DNA of 64,000 bases from positions 1,798,001 through 1,862,000 of the forward strand of contig NZ_LFBU01000001.1 of the NCBI RefSeq assembly GCF_001045555.1, given 5' to 3'. This DNA is from Marinobacter subterrani (lineage in GTDB: Bacteria > Pseudomonadota > Gammaproteobacteria > Pseudomonadales > Oleiphilaceae). Both the position numbers and the translations under genes were made by a program. This document shows, one piece after another, positions 1-9,877 of the stretch. Below the pieces are notes generated by a model. That model had not been told where the DNA came from, made no database searches, and was given only the letters and a program-made list of their open reading frames with translations. Each line of letters opens with the position of its first letter. The stretch's first letter is position 1.

Positions 1-971
1 GTGCCGTACACCTCATTGCCGGCGATAATCAGGCCCTCGGAATAATCGTGGGGGTCGATGCCGTACACGATGTTGTCCCGGTAGACGTTATTGACGACGG
101 CCACGTCTTTGGCTTCATAGCAGTAAAAGCCGTAGTAAAGGTCCTCGAAGGTAGACTCCACCACCCAGGCATGGGGCGCACTGCGTTGCAGGCGGGCGTT
201 GTCAAAGTCCGAATACTGGGCAATGGCAAAACCATAGGACTTACTCTGGTGGTATCCCAGGCTGGCCATGGTGGTTCCCAGAATGAAGGTCTCACTGCCG
301 CCCCAGCCAACGAAAAACGGGCGGAAATCCGTTTTTTTCCGGAAGGTGGCCGGGCCGTTGGCTTGTTCCCGCCAGCCCAGGATTTTGCTGTCGATGACAA
401 ACAACCAGCCATCATTTGCGAAGAACGCCCCCCGCTCCTCGGACAGCCGCAGCGTCTGGTCACGAATCACCAGCGTCGCGCCATGGCGGACCACAAGCGG
501 CAGCCGGACAATGTAAGTGCCGTCGCCCACCCGCTCCATATAGCGGGCGTCATCGACCTGCCGGTAAACGTCTTCCAGCGTTACCTTGCCGCTGTTCACC
601 AGGATTGCCTGGGGGTGGGAGAACTGGCGGATTACCCATTCCCGGGCCCGGCCCTCGTCGACAAAGTCGCCCAGTGCACTGACATCACCGATACGTTCCA
701 CCGTGACGCTGGGTTCCTGATCGGGGCGCCCGGCCAGCCGGGACTCTATCGCCTCACGGGTAAAGCGGGACAGGTCCGGAAGCACGGGATCAGGCCGGTA
801 CAGGGCCTCGCCGGACTTGATCTGCAAGCCATAGTCTTCAAGCGCTGGCGCCTTTGCCGGAGGCGGGGTGACGGTTTCGCCGGCAATCCCGGCGGCTGCG
901 CTCGCCGGCCCCGGTACCAACAGGACCGTGATCAACAGAGACAGAACCCTCAATGTTTTCGGGGTTTTCAT
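1..971 (-). CDS. algG: Mannuronan C5-epimerase AlgG, 3' end outside the window
   Basis: Periplasmic epimerase that converts D-mannuronate to L-guluronate in the nascent alginate chain and also forms part of the alginate secretion scaffold. About 323 residues are visible: a Sec signal peptide (roughly residues 1-26), an N-terminal region, then the start of the right-handed beta-helix with the DPHD catalytic motif at about residues 306-309 (bases 45-56) followed by an LIIAGNEVYGT stretch typical of AlgG. The ATG at 971 is preceded by a GAGGAG ribosome site and leads directly into the signal peptide. It lies 9 bases after algE in the Pseudomonas gene order. The C-terminal part of the helix is cut by the window edge. 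Confidence 0.93.
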   Translation of the reverse strand, partial: MKTPKTLRVLSLLITVLLVPGPASAAAGIAGETVTPPPAKAPALEDYGLQIKSGEALYRPDPVLPDLSRFTREAIESRLAGRPDQEPSVTVERIGDVSALGDFVDEGRAREWVIRQFSHPQAILVNSGKVTLEDVYRQVDDARYMERVGDGTYIVRLPLVVRHGATLVIRDQTLRLSEERGAFFANDGWLFVIDSKILGWREQANGPATFRKKTDFRPFFVGWGGSETFILGTTMASLGYHQSKSYGFAIAQYSDFDNARLQRSAPHAWVVESTFEDLYYGFYCYEAKDVAVVNNVYRDNIVYGIDPHDYSEGLIIAGNEVYG

Positions 972-980
972 GCGTTCTCC

Positions 981-2420
981 TCAAAACCGTTTGGACACAT
1001 CCAGAACCACCCGATGCCTGAGGTCATCGGCCTGCTCGCCATAGGCATCGCCCGGCATGAACACGCCACCGCTCAGACGGACATCAAAAGGTGCCCACGA
1101 GGTGGCGTCATCGCCGTAGTAACCCAGCACCAGATCCACCGATTGGCCAAGGTCGTCGCTGGTGCCGGTAAAGCCGGGCTCGATGAGATCCGAGCGGAGG
1201 GTGCCGGCCTGGTCGGCCAGCCAGTAACGGTGGTAGATCAGGTTGGCATCCCAGGTATCCCGGTCAGATAGCGCGGTGTAGATCGTGGCCACCTTGAGAT
1301 TGCTCCATTCCGGCTGGATTGCCTCACCAAAGCGCTGGACCTGCGAGCGGGTGCCGGTGAAGCGCGAGCGGTTGCTCGCCAGGCTGGTCTGCCGGAACGC
1401 GTCCGTATCGCCCCGTTCACTGCCACCGGAGGCATAGGCACCGTGGGCACCGATAACCCAGCGGGGCGTATCCATCAGTTGGGCCCGCACACCCAGATCC
1501 GCCGCCCACCCGGCAACATCCCGTTCCCGGGCCCGGTAGCCACTGGGGGCAGCGCTGTCCTGGCCAACCACGGAATCGGTGCCTCGCACCGCCCCAACCT
1601 GGGCGAAATACTGAAAAGCATCATGGGAGTGCCAGTCGAAGTAGGCCTGATCGGCCTGAACCGCCGCCCAGGTGAGTGATTCGGTATACATCTCGTCAGA
1701 CGACTGGCCACGCTCTGCGGCTTCTTGGGCCTGGTCGCCGGAACCCTGGCCATGGGTCACCAGAAATCCCAGGTAATGATTCTTGCGCCACTGCCAGCGG
1801 GTTTTCGCGAAGAAGCGGGTAATTTCCTGTTCCTCATCCTGGAGTTCATTGCTGTCCGTGCGCATTTCGGCGAACTTCCGGGCCACACCGACGGTGCTGT
1901 CCAGTAGAGAGGTATCGAAGATCCAGCGGACCAGCGTGATGTCGTCGTCCCACCACAGGCCGGTGTTTTCTTTCAAGCGTTCACGCCCGAAACGAATAGA
2001 CTCGCCCGGGTAGTCACTGAGCCCGTTGTAGTCCAGCCAGGCTTCCCGCAGGGCAAAAAACCCGTCGGTGGTGGTACCGCCGATTTCGTCGCTGACATCA
2101 ACCTGACCGGTGGCACCAAAGGCCTGAAGACGCAATTTGGATCGCCAATTCGGTGAGAGCTGCCAGACCCATTCCGGCTTGATATCGAGCCCTGCTTCGG
2201 TCGATTTTGTTCCGCCATCCGGGCCCAGGCCGAGGCGCCGGTCGCCCTCACTGATGATGCTGACTTTGGACCGGACGCTTTGCTCCACCAGTCTCGGATA
2301 GCTCTGATCCAACTCACTCTCATCATTGGACTGGGCCAGGGCCGGTGTTGCCCCCAGAGTGGCCAGGCAACTGACCGAAAGCGCGAGGCGCTTAACCCGA
2401 AAATATTTTGCAAGCTGCAT
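981..2420 (-). CDS. algE: Alginate outer membrane export porin AlgE
   Basis: Outer membrane beta-barrel through which alginate leaves the cell. The 479-residue product begins with a signal peptide (about residues 1-29, ending ATPALAQ), matching the length of Pseudomonas AlgE (about 490). It has the AlgE-type segments with REAWLDY and FGRERLKENTGLWWDDD, alternating hydrophobic/polar strands throughout and a terminal aromatic residue (KRF), as expected for a barrel recognised by the Bam machinery. Start chosen at the ATG after an AAGGAGG site. It sits between algK and algG and should be cotranscribed with them. Confidence 0.93.
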   Translation of the reverse strand: MQLAKYFRVKRLALSVSCLATLGATPALAQSNDESELDQSYPRLVEQSVRSKVSIISEGDRRLGLGPDGGTKSTEAGLDIKPEWVWQLSPNWRSKLRLQAFGATGQVDVSDEIGGTTTDGFFALREAWLDYNGLSDYPGESIRFGRERLKENTGLWWDDDITLVRWIFDTSLLDSTVGVARKFAEMRTDSNELQDEEQEITRFFAKTRWQWRKNHYLGFLVTHGQGSGDQAQEAAERGQSSDEMYTESLTWAAVQADQAYFDWHSHDAFQYFAQVGAVRGTDSVVGQDSAAPSGYRARERDVAGWAADLGVRAQLMDTPRWVIGAHGAYASGGSERGDTDAFRQTSLASNRSRFTGTRSQVQRFGEAIQPEWSNLKVATIYTALSDRDTWDANLIYHRYWLADQAGTLRSDLIEPGFTGTSDDLGQSVDLVLGYYGDDATSWAPFDVRLSGGVFMPGDAYGEQADDLRHRVVLDVSKRF

Positions 2421-2425
2421 TGAGC

Positions 2426-3802
2426 TTATCCTCCTTGTTCTGAGTTCATGGCGGCGCCGTGAGTACTTTCTGCGAGCATCTGGCGGCGGGCCGCGCGTTC
2501 TCGCCTGTGAAGCGCTTCGGCCGCCATTTCGAGGTCGTGTGGCATGGTCGGGACCATCTCCAGCAGCAGGGCCTTGGCGCGTTTAACGCCACCTTCATGG
2601 GCCAGCAGGGCAAAGCTCCAGGCATAGCGCCGATTGACTTCGATACCCTTGGCCTCCCAGAAGAGCTCCGCGAGTGCATAATCCGCTTTCGGGAAGCCCC
2701 GGCGGGCTGCGTTCAACAGATAGAACCTGGCCTTCTCCGGGGCCGGCTCGCCGAGATAACCACGCTTGTAGACGCGGCCCAGCAGGTAATCCGCCGAGGG
2801 GTACTTTTCCCTCGCCTCCATGGCATATTTGATGGCCTTCTTTGGGTCCGCTGTGACGATATCGCCCCGTTCATAGGCCCGCGCCAGCGACAGCGAGGCC
2901 TTCAGGTCACCGTTGGCCCGGGCCCGTTCGAGCATGTCCAGCACCACCTTCGGTTCCGCCAGGTAGGTGTTCTCCATGATCAGCCTGGCCCTGGCGGTCA
3001 GCGCCGGGACGTAGTCGGGGATCAGCAGGTTGAAGAGTTCGTTGCTGGTGGCGACCTGCTTCTGCGGCGATTCATCGTCCGACAGCCAGCGGGCAAACAG
3101 GTAAAGATCCCGATCCTCGATCGTGCCTTCACGCCACGCGCTGGTGGCCCGGTCAACCAGCGCCTTGAGGTCGTCGCTGCGCCCCTGGGACAGATAGACC
3201 CGGGCCAGTAGCTGAAAACAGTCGGGCTGAGCCTCGGCAATGGGCACGCACAGGGCTTCGATCTCTTCCGCCCGAGCGTCGAACTGGCCGTTCAGCAGGT
3301 AGTAGCGCGCCAGGGCCATATCGCCACGGGGGTCGCCGGCGGAACGGGCCTGTTTGATCAGTTCCAGCGGCTCGCGGCCGGGAAATTCCCCGGGGTAGTT
3401 CATGTACAGGTTCACCAGCGGTATCAGCGCCGACTTGTCGCCTTCCGCCAGTGCTTTCCTGAGGTATTTCGCACCGTTGGCCCGCTGTTCGGGGGTCATG
3501 CCCTCCCGGGCATTCATTTTGCCGATCCGGATGCTGGCGCGTTCACTGCCCTGTTTGGCCGCTTTCCGGTACCAGCTCAGGGCTTTTTGACGGGCCTCCG
3601 GCGTATCCGCCTCGGCGTATAGATCCCCAAGTTCAACCTGGGCATCGGCCAGGCCAAAACGGGCCAGCTCCTCAAGCTGTGCCCGGGCCTGTTCGACATT
3701 GCCGCTGGCCGCTGCCCGCTCTGCCCGCTGAATGTCGGGGAGATTGCCACACCCGGCCAGGGCCAGGGATAGAAGGCTTATAACGCATCCTTGACGGAAC
3801 AT
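2426..3802 (-). CDS. algK: Alginate biosynthesis lipoprotein AlgK (TPR/Sel1 scaffold)
   Basis: Outer membrane lipoprotein that supports AlgE localisation and bridges the periplasmic alginate complex. The 458-residue protein starts with a lipoprotein signal, MFRQGCVISLLSLALAGC, with the lipidated cysteine at residue 18. The rest is a run of Sel1/TPR-like repeats (for example ADAQVELGDLYAEAD, ERASIRIGKMNARE, SADYLLGRVYKRG). An in-frame upstream start at 3952 would overlap alg44 and bury the signal peptide, so the ATG at 3802 (GAGGGG upstream) is preferred. Thirteen bases separate it from alg44 and 5 from algE. Confidence 0.92.
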   Translation of the reverse strand: MFRQGCVISLLSLALAGCGNLPDIQRAERAAASGNVEQARAQLEELARFGLADAQVELGDLYAEADTPEARQKALSWYRKAAKQGSERASIRIGKMNAREGMTPEQRANGAKYLRKALAEGDKSALIPLVNLYMNYPGEFPGREPLELIKQARSAGDPRGDMALARYYLLNGQFDARAEEIEALCVPIAEAQPDCFQLLARVYLSQGRSDDLKALVDRATSAWREGTIEDRDLYLFARWLSDDESPQKQVATSNELFNLLIPDYVPALTARARLIMENTYLAEPKVVLDMLERARANGDLKASLSLARAYERGDIVTADPKKAIKYAMEAREKYPSADYLLGRVYKRGYLGEPAPEKARFYLLNAARRGFPKADYALAELFWEAKGIEVNRRYAWSFALLAHEGGVKRAKALLLEMVPTMPHDLEMAAEALHRRERAARRQMLAESTHGAAMNSEQGG

Positions 3803-3815
3803 GCTTGGCAACCCC

Positions 3816-4985
3816 TCAGCCTTCCACAAACCGATCAACCACTTTATCCAGACTCGGCAGCCGGAACTGATCGACCGTGACCCCGATAGGACGCCCAATC
3901 GCACCTGTCGGCAGGGGCTGGTCAGACTCAATGAAGGCGCTGATAACATCAATCGCCCCCCCCTGAGCCTGGCTGTTCACATACAGCGAGGTGATGTGGC
4001 CGGTCTGTTCCACGCCATTGGGCAACCGCAGTGTCACCTGTTGCCCTTCCTCAAGCTTTTCGCCCTGTTCAAACAGGAAGTTGGCGATCACATGGGCGGT
4101 GGCATCCATGGGCGCCACAATCGCGAGCTGCTCACCTTTGCTCATGTACTGGTTTTCCGCCGGCCGGAGATTAAGCACCTTGCAGTCACAGGGGCTGGTC
4201 AAGGTTCCGCGCACCCGCTGATCCAGCAATTCCTCGATCTGCCCGACGCTGTAACTACCCTCGCCCACCAGGTCATTGACGTACGACAGCATGGGAGCGT
4301 CGAAGGTGGCGATGGCTTCCCCCGCCTTGACCTCCTGGCCCTGCTTGACCAGCGTGGTGACCTTGGCATCTTTGGGAATGCGCACAGGAATCTGCTCGGA
4401 CGCCACCATCGCGGATTCCGCCTTGGTCACGAAATAGATATCCCACAGTTCAGAGGCCACGAAGCTGATGGCAAACAGCCCGATCAGCATCACAATCAGA
4501 CTGCCAACCATGGCCCTGAGCTTGCCGAAAAAACCGAGGTCCTGGCTGCCCTTGCTTTTCCGCGCCTTGGTGAAATTCTCGCGGGACAAGGTGTTGAGAA
4601 CGTCACCGGCAGACACCACTTCGCCACTGAGAAATGCTGTTATCAGGTAACGCAATGCCGAGACCTCGCGGGCTCCCAGATTCTGGAACTCGCAACCGCA
4701 ACGGTCATTGCCGGAATCGAAATTCCGGGGCACGAAGCTGACTTCTATTGCAAAATCAAAGCCGTCGACCTTGAAAACCAGACGCCCGTTGTAAACTCTC
4801 CCCTGGCGGAAGGATTCCAGCCCGGTGTTCACACTGAAGCCTCCAGCAGAGAGGTCGGACACCGGAAATTTGTGCGTGCTGCCGTCAAGTTTCACGAATA
4901 ACCGTGCGGGTATTCGGACCCGGGCATACTGCCGCTGAGCCTCGGATTCGTGAACGAATTGCGGTGCAATTGCTGCCGTATTCAT
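3816..4985 (-). CDS. alg44: Alginate polymerisation regulator Alg44 (PilZ, c-di-GMP binding)
   Basis: Inner membrane co-polymerase that activates Alg8 when it binds cyclic di-GMP. The N-terminal PilZ domain carries the RxxxR motif (R18-R22) and the DxSxxG motif (D44, S46, G49), so c-di-GMP control is predicted to be intact. A transmembrane helix follows near residues 160-180 (MVGSLIVMLIGLFAISFVASE). The C-terminal periplasmic part resembles HlyD/membrane-fusion proteins (KVTTLVKQGQEVKAGEAIATFD and NQYMSKGEQLAIVAP). Its 389 residues match Pseudomonas Alg44. It lies between alg8 and algK in the operon. Confidence 0.93.
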   Translation of the reverse strand: MNTAAIAPQFVHESEAQRQYARVRIPARLFVKLDGSTHKFPVSDLSAGGFSVNTGLESFRQGRVYNGRLVFKVDGFDFAIEVSFVPRNFDSGNDRCGCEFQNLGAREVSALRYLITAFLSGEVVSAGDVLNTLSRENFTKARKSKGSQDLGFFGKLRAMVGSLIVMLIGLFAISFVASELWDIYFVTKAESAMVASEQIPVRIPKDAKVTTLVKQGQEVKAGEAIATFDAPMLSYVNDLVGEGSYSVGQIEELLDQRVRGTLTSPCDCKVLNLRPAENQYMSKGEQLAIVAPMDATAHVIANFLFEQGEKLEEGQQVTLRLPNGVEQTGHITSLYVNSQAQGGAIDVISAFIESDQPLPTGAIGRPIGVTVDQFRLPSLDKVVDRFVEG

Positions 4986-5047
4986 TGTTCTAGCCCTTAT
5001 CTGTTTTCATTCGATGATGGATGCATGAGAGAACATCTCCTGCCGCT

Positions 5048-6532
5048 TCAGACGAGTTTCATGACGACCGCCAGAAAAACGCTGCCCGCAGACAGAGTCA
5101 TGATTCGCGACGACCAGCGATTCATCCTTTGCTGGAACGACGCTTTGTCGGAGCTGAAACGGGTTTTCTGTCGCGTCCAGGACTGGCGATCGAGCCGGAA
5201 AAAGACATAGATTTTCACCAGTGACCCGAAGATCTGATTGAAATAGAGAATGCATGGGTAGGCCGGCCCCACCGGGTGTCCGGTGGCAGTCAGCAAAAGG
5301 CTCAGCAACAACCGGGTCAGACCGATCCACAACAGGTAGGCCACCAACACCAGCCCGGTATACTTGATCGCAGCCACAATCGCGGCGGTCAGGCCCAGAA
5401 TGCTGGTCCACATGGAGATGCGCTGATCGAACAGCACGTACCAGGTAAACCATCCCAAGCGCCGTGGGCCCAAACCGGTTGCCCTGGAATTCTGGCGCAG
5501 TGAGTTGCCGTACCAGCGGAACATCAGTTGCCGGGCAGACCGGAGGAAGCTCGGATCGGGTGGATGTTCCACGGTACGGATGGAAGCGTCAGGCACATAG
5601 AAGGTGTCGTACCCCAGGCGCATCATGCTGTACCAGCTGGACTTGTCATCGCCGGTGAGAAACCGGAATTCCCCCAGCCGCCAATGCTTCAGAGAGTCGT
5701 ATTCCACATCGGCAATAAACTCCGGGCGGGTTACCACACTGGCCCGGAACATCGACATCCGGCCGGTGAGTGTGAGCACCCTGCGTGCCAGCCCCATGGA
5801 GCACATATTCATGTGCCGCTGGGCAAACCGCAGCTTGTGCCACTCGGACATCAAATAGCTGCCACGAACCTCGCAGAATTCATTGGTGGTAAGCGCGCCG
5901 ACATCGGGCATCAGCCGGAAGTAAGGGGCGGTTTTACGGACTACGCCGGGCTCCAGCACCGTGTCGCCGTCCACCACGGCAACAATGGCGTTTTCATCCG
6001 GCAGGTCCCTGGAAATGGCGCGGAAGCCATAGGCCAGACCATCGCGCTTGCCGGTACCGGGAATGCGCACAATCTTCAGTTGAACGTGGTCGGGCGGGGC
6101 CATCTTCCGCCACAGAGCCCGCATGATCATTTCATCCGAGAGCTCCACCACCGATGCCACAACCGTGACAGGCCACTGGCATTCAATGGCCTCGCTGATA
6201 ATTGAGCGATACACCATGGCGGTGGTACCAGAATCAATCCGGAAACTGGTCACCATCAGATAGACGTGCGAAGGCGCAGCCAGTTCGCCGAGCGCCCGTG
6301 CCTGGCGCCGAAGCCGGGGATACGCCCATTTGAGGAAATACATTGCACGCAGAAAGTGCGTGATACCCACGGAATACCGCCAGATACCAATCACACCGAT
6401 CACCAGAAGAAAGTGCGCCCCGCCCCTCACGGTGTAGGTGCTTGGCAGGGAAACAGCCAGTGCTCCGAGTGCCGCGAGAAACAGCAGCCAGCCACCGGCT
6501 CTGGATACTGGATTGTCGGAAATGTAAGACAT
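5048..6532 (-). CDS. alg8: Mannuronan synthase catalytic subunit Alg8 (GT2)
   Basis: Membrane glycosyltransferase that polymerises mannuronate from GDP-mannuronic acid. It has two N-terminal membrane helices (from residue 10), a GT2 domain with DGDTVLEPG and TGDDKSSWY, the processivity motif [10 protein letters not shown] (QxxRW type), and further helices at the C-terminus. The ATG at 6532 gives 494 residues, the usual Alg8 length, and has AGGAA 8 bases upstream. A GTG at 6625 overlapping the algD stop would add 31 residues without resemblance to the family. Expected to work with Alg44 under c-di-GMP control. Confidence 0.93.
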   Translation of the reverse strand: MSYISDNPVSRAGGWLLFLAALGALAVSLPSTYTVRGGAHFLLVIGVIGIWRYSVGITHFLRAMYFLKWAYPRLRRQARALGELAAPSHVYLMVTSFRIDSGTTAMVYRSIISEAIECQWPVTVVASVVELSDEMIMRALWRKMAPPDHVQLKIVRIPGTGKRDGLAYGFRAISRDLPDENAIVAVVDGDTVLEPGVVRKTAPYFRLMPDVGALTTNEFCEVRGSYLMSEWHKLRFAQRHMNMCSMGLARRVLTLTGRMSMFRASVVTRPEFIADVEYDSLKHWRLGEFRFLTGDDKSSWYSMMRLGYDTFYVPDASIRTVEHPPDPSFLRSARQLMFRWYGNSLRQNSRATGLGPRRLGWFTWYVLFDQRISMWTSILGLTAAIVAAIKYTGLVLVAYLLWIGLTRLLLSLLLTATGHPVGPAYPCILYFNQIFGSLVKIYVFFRLDRQSWTRQKTRFSSDKASFQQRMNRWSSRIMTLSAGSVFLAVVMKLV

Positions 6533-6624
6533 GCCGCAGGTTCCTGAAAGTTCGTTCCGTGCCTGTGCCAGTCCAGACGCCCCCCGCCCTTCAACAGGCG
6601 CCGGGGGCATCCGCAAACCGGTCA

Positions 6625-7935
6625 CTACCAGCAGATGCCTTCGAGCACATCGTTGGTTGTGGTCTTCATGAAGCCCACCAGGTCGACAACCCGTTTGCCT
6701 TCGGGAACCTCCGCGATCACCGTCTCGAACAGTTCATCGTTGTTGCCCACCACAATCACATCGGCGTGGTCGATCACACTCCGCAGATCGCTGTGCATCA
6801 GGTTCGAGAGATGGGGAATTTTCTGGTTGATGTATTCCCGGTTAGCGCCGTGGGTTCGGGCGTAATCCACATTGCGGTCAAAGATCTGCAGGTCGTAGCC
6901 CTTGCCAATCAGCATCTCGGCCAGCTCCACCAGCGGGCTTTCGCGCAGATCGTCGGTATTGGATTTGAAGCTCAGGCCGAGCATGCTGATCTTGCGGCTG
7001 CCGTAACCGGCCAGGATCTTGAAGGCATGCGACACCTGCTCGTTATTGCTGCTCATGATTGAGCTCAGCAGGGGGTGCTTCACATCCATCTGGCTGGCGC
7101 GATAGGTCAGCGCCCGCACATCCTTTGGCAGGCAGGAGCCGCCGAAGGCAAAACCGGGGCGCATGTAATAGCGGGAGATGTTGAGTTTCTTGTCCTGGCA
7201 GACCACGTCCATCACATCGCGGCCGTCGACCCCCATGGATTTGGCAATATTGCCGATCTCGTTGGCGAAGCTCACCTTGGTGGCATGCCACACATTGCAG
7301 GTGTACTTGATCATCTCGGCCACTTCGATGGGCTTGCGGATGATGGGAGCGTCGAGATCCTCGTAGATACTCGCCAGAAGCTTCCCTGAGCGCTCATCCA
7401 GCTCGCCGATGACGGTGATGGGCGGGTGATCGTAGTCCTTGATTGCGGTGCTCTCGCGGAGGAATTCCGGGTTCACGCAGACCCCGAAATCGATCCCGGC
7501 CTGCTTGCCGGAGGCCTGCTCCAGGGCGGGAATAACCACGTTGCGAACGGTGCCCGGCAGAACCGTGCTGCGCACCACCACCAGGTGCCAGCCACCCTTG
7601 TCGCGCAGCGCCCTGCCGATATCACCGCAGACCTTTTCCACGAACTGGAGATCCAGGTCACCATTAGGCTTGCTGGGGGTGCCCACACAGATCATCGAGA
7701 GTTCGCTTTCCTGAACTGCGACGTGGCCGTCAATCACGCCGGTGATATAGCCGTTCTTGCGGCCTGTCTGGAGCAGGCCCTCCAGCCCCGGCTCGACAAT
7801 CGGCGATTTGCCGTTGTTGATCAGGTCAATCTTGACCGGAGAGACATCCACACCAACCACGTGATGCCCACGCTGAGCGAGGCTGGCGGTACAGACCGCA
7901 CCCACATACCCCAGACCAAAAATACTGATTCGCAT
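6625..7935 (-). CDS. algD: GDP-mannose 6-dehydrogenase AlgD
   Basis: Cytosolic four-electron NAD-dependent oxidation of GDP-mannose to GDP-mannuronic acid, the committed step of alginate synthesis. The 436-residue product has the N-terminal Rossmann motif GLGYVGAV (residues 7-14), the UDP-glucose/GDP-mannose dehydrogenase central domain, and the catalytic cysteine in [13 protein letters not shown]. Length equals Pseudomonas AlgD. It is the first gene of the operon, with a long non-coding leader upstream, as in pseudomonads where the algD promoter is the main control point. Confidence 0.95.
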   Translation of the reverse strand: MRISIFGLGYVGAVCTASLAQRGHHVVGVDVSPVKIDLINNGKSPIVEPGLEGLLQTGRKNGYITGVIDGHVAVQESELSMICVGTPSKPNGDLDLQFVEKVCGDIGRALRDKGGWHLVVVRSTVLPGTVRNVVIPALEQASGKQAGIDFGVCVNPEFLRESTAIKDYDHPPITVIGELDERSGKLLASIYEDLDAPIIRKPIEVAEMIKYTCNVWHATKVSFANEIGNIAKSMGVDGRDVMDVVCQDKKLNISRYYMRPGFAFGGSCLPKDVRALTYRASQMDVKHPLLSSIMSSNNEQVSHAFKILAGYGSRKISMLGLSFKSNTDDLRESPLVELAEMLIGKGYDLQIFDRNVDYARTHGANREYINQKIPHLSNLMHSDLRSVIDHADVIVVGNNDELFETVIAEVPEGKRVVDLVGFMKTTTNDVLEGICW

Positions 7936-8485
7936 TTCCCTAACTCCCTGACTGTCGTTTTAGTGGCCCGCCAACGGTGAACCTTGCAGAGCCCGATCAG
8001 ATTCGTTGGCGAAAGCAATGCCAGAACCCTCGGGGCGAATTGGGAGAACGCAGTGGCAGGGGCCAACCCGGACATGGCTTTGCCTCACCACCGCGTTCCG
8101 ACAGCCAGAAACCTATCGTAACGAAACGTTAAACTCCGCTTACAAAAAGATAATTTTTACCATCTAAATCAAATACATGTATTTATTTTAGGTGTGAATT
8201 CAGGATGTACAGAAAGCAATCAAGGCACTGATTTTCGGTGATTTATAAATGCCCGATGACACAGCCTGTCGCCATCGAAGATGCATTTTGAGGTAGAATT
8301 TTCGGTTTGATATTTCGAAATCGAACAACGGGGGCGGGACGATATTCAGAATTCGTCTCAGGCGGGATTTTTTCGGATGGAACGGAAATCGGAACCAGCT
8401 CGTGACATTAGGCTGCCACTCCAAAAAACCAGCGGTTTCAGGCACCGGATTGGCGCCAATAGAGTGCTCATGGGAGGCATTTGTC
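7936..8485 (-). promoter_or_regulatory. Leader and presumed promoter region of the alg operon
   Basis: About 550 bases without a convincing gene separate algD from the thiolase gene. The stretch 8100-8360 is clearly more AT-rich than its surroundings. It contains a perfect 14-bp palindrome, AAATACATGTATTT, at 8171-8184 and a second palindrome, ATTTCGAAAT, near 8312. A long algD leader with multiple regulator sites is known in Pseudomonas; here the regulators and the start site cannot be assigned by eye. I found no clean AlgU/sigma-E or sigma-54 promoter. Confidence 0.5.
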
Positions 8486-8514
8486 GGGGCTCGCTCCCGC
8501 GCGAAGCGAGCCCC
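8486..8514 (-). terminator. GC-rich hairpin after the thiolase gene
   Basis: Perfect 10-bp inverted repeat (GGGGCTCGCT / AGCGAGCCCC) with a 9-base loop, 20 bases beyond the thiolase stop codon. There is no run of T after the stem on the minus strand, so it is either a weak terminator or an mRNA 3'-end stabilising hairpin. Confidence 0.4.
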
Positions 8515-8533
8515 AAACTTACGGAGTGGACTT

Positions 8534-9715
8534 CTACATCAGTTCAATCGCCACGGCAGTTCCCTCACCCCCACCAATACACAGCGAAGCCACACCGCGT
8601 TTGAGGCCACGCTGCTTCAGGGCATTGATCAGGGTAACGATGATCCGTGAGCCGGAAGAGCCAATTGGATGCCCCAGTGCACAGGCACCGCCGTGCACAT
8701 TAACCTTCTCAGCCGGCAGCTTGAGCTCGTTGATCGCCGCCAGAGTGACCACCGCGAAGGCTTCGTTGATCTCGAACAGATCCACGTCATCCACGCTCCA
8801 ACCGGCTTTTTTGAGTACCTTCTCGATGGCGCCGATGGGCGCCAGGGTGAACTCGGCCGGCAAACGGGCGTGGGTGGCGTGGGCCACGATGCGGGCCTGG
8901 GGGTGCAGGCCGCGGGCGTCGGCTTCGACGGCAGAGGCCAGCACCAGGGCGGATGCGCCGTCGCTGATGGAGCTGGCGTTGGCGGCGGTTACCGAGCCGT
9001 CTTTGGCGAAGGCGGGTTTCAGGTGCGGGATTTTTTCCGGTTTGGCATTGCCCGGCTGTTCGTCGGTATCGACTTCGGTGTCACCACCCCGGCCGGACAC
9101 GGTCACCGGAACGATCTCGTCACGGAACCAGCCATTTTCGATGGCGGCCAGGGATTTTTGCAGGGAGCCAATAGCAAATTCGTCCATGGCCTGGCGGCTG
9201 ATGTCGTATTTGTCAGCGGTGCGCTGGGCGAAGACGCCCATCAGGCCGCCTTCGTAGGCATCTTCCAGGCCATCGAGGAACATGCTGTCCAGCACCTGGC
9301 CATGGCCCATGCGCATACCGGCGCGGGCTTTGGGCAAGAGGTACGGCGCCTGGCTCATGTTTTCCATGCCGCCAGCGATCATGATGTTGTTGGTGCCGGC
9401 CTTGATCTGGTCGTGGGCCATGATCACGGCCTGCATGCCGGAGCCGCACATCTTGTTGATGGTGGTGCAGCCGGAGCTGTCCGGGATGCCGGAAGCGCGG
9501 GAGGCCTGGCGTGCCGGGGCCTGGCCCAGGCCGGCAGGCAGCACGCAGCCCATGATGACTTCCTGAACATCCGCTGGCTGGAGGCCAGAGCGTTCGATGG
9601 CGGCCTTGATGGAGATGGCGCCCAGGTCCGGGGAGCGCACCGAGCTAAGGGAGCCCATCATGCCGCCCATGGGAGTTCTTGCTGAGCCTGCTATTACTAC
9701 GTCGTTACCATTCAT
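8534..9715 (-). CDS. Acetyl-CoA C-acyltransferase (thiolase)
   Basis: Thiolase that cleaves acetoacetyl-CoA or 2-methylacetoacetyl-CoA with CoA. The 393-residue protein carries the nucleophilic cysteine C90 in INKMCGSGMQ, the catalytic histidine in CALGHPIGSSG and the second cysteine in CIGGGEGTA. The ATG at 9715 is used because it starts the conserved MNGNDVVIAGSARTP; extension upstream would read through the dyad repeat at 9741-9850. With the adjacent acyl-CoA dehydrogenase and short-chain dehydrogenase it could finish leucine or isoleucine breakdown; the exact chain length is inferred from context. Confidence 0.88.
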   Translation of the reverse strand: MNGNDVVIAGSARTPMGGMMGSLSSVRSPDLGAISIKAAIERSGLQPADVQEVIMGCVLPAGLGQAPARQASRASGIPDSSGCTTINKMCGSGMQAVIMAHDQIKAGTNNIMIAGGMENMSQAPYLLPKARAGMRMGHGQVLDSMFLDGLEDAYEGGLMGVFAQRTADKYDISRQAMDEFAIGSLQKSLAAIENGWFRDEIVPVTVSGRGGDTEVDTDEQPGNAKPEKIPHLKPAFAKDGSVTAANASSISDGASALVLASAVEADARGLHPQARIVAHATHARLPAEFTLAPIGAIEKVLKKAGWSVDDVDLFEINEAFAVVTLAAINELKLPAEKVNVHGGACALGHPIGSSGSRIIVTLINALKQRGLKRGVASLCIGGGEGTAVAIELM

Positions 9716-9740
9716 TTTAAATGCCCTCGAATTTGGTGCT

Positions 9741-9850
9741 GGGCCAAGTGCCAGACGCCTTTCCGGGACACGCTGTGAATACGTCCCTGTAAGCTTGACT
9801 GCAGCATCCATGCTGCAGACAGTCCCGGAAAGGCGTCTGGCACTCGGCCC
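9741..9850. repeat. Long dyad element, copy A
   Basis: Inverted repeat with 29-nt arms (9741-9769 and 9822-9850, one mismatch) around a 52-nt centre. The centre contains an inner hairpin, CTGCAGCAT-CC-ATGCTGCAG. The centre plus the innermost arm bases match copy B at 19131-19188 in opposite orientation at 57 of 58 positions, but the outer arms are unrelated in sequence. It lies between two co-directional genes. Confidence 0.9.
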
Positions 9851-9877
9851 TTCAGCTTGTGAGTTCGTCTGCCTTAA

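Noticed and set aside
7936..8485. Search for an AlgU (sigma-E type) or sigma-54 promoter upstream of algD
   Set aside because: Only weak partial matches were found on the minus strand; none good enough to report as a site.
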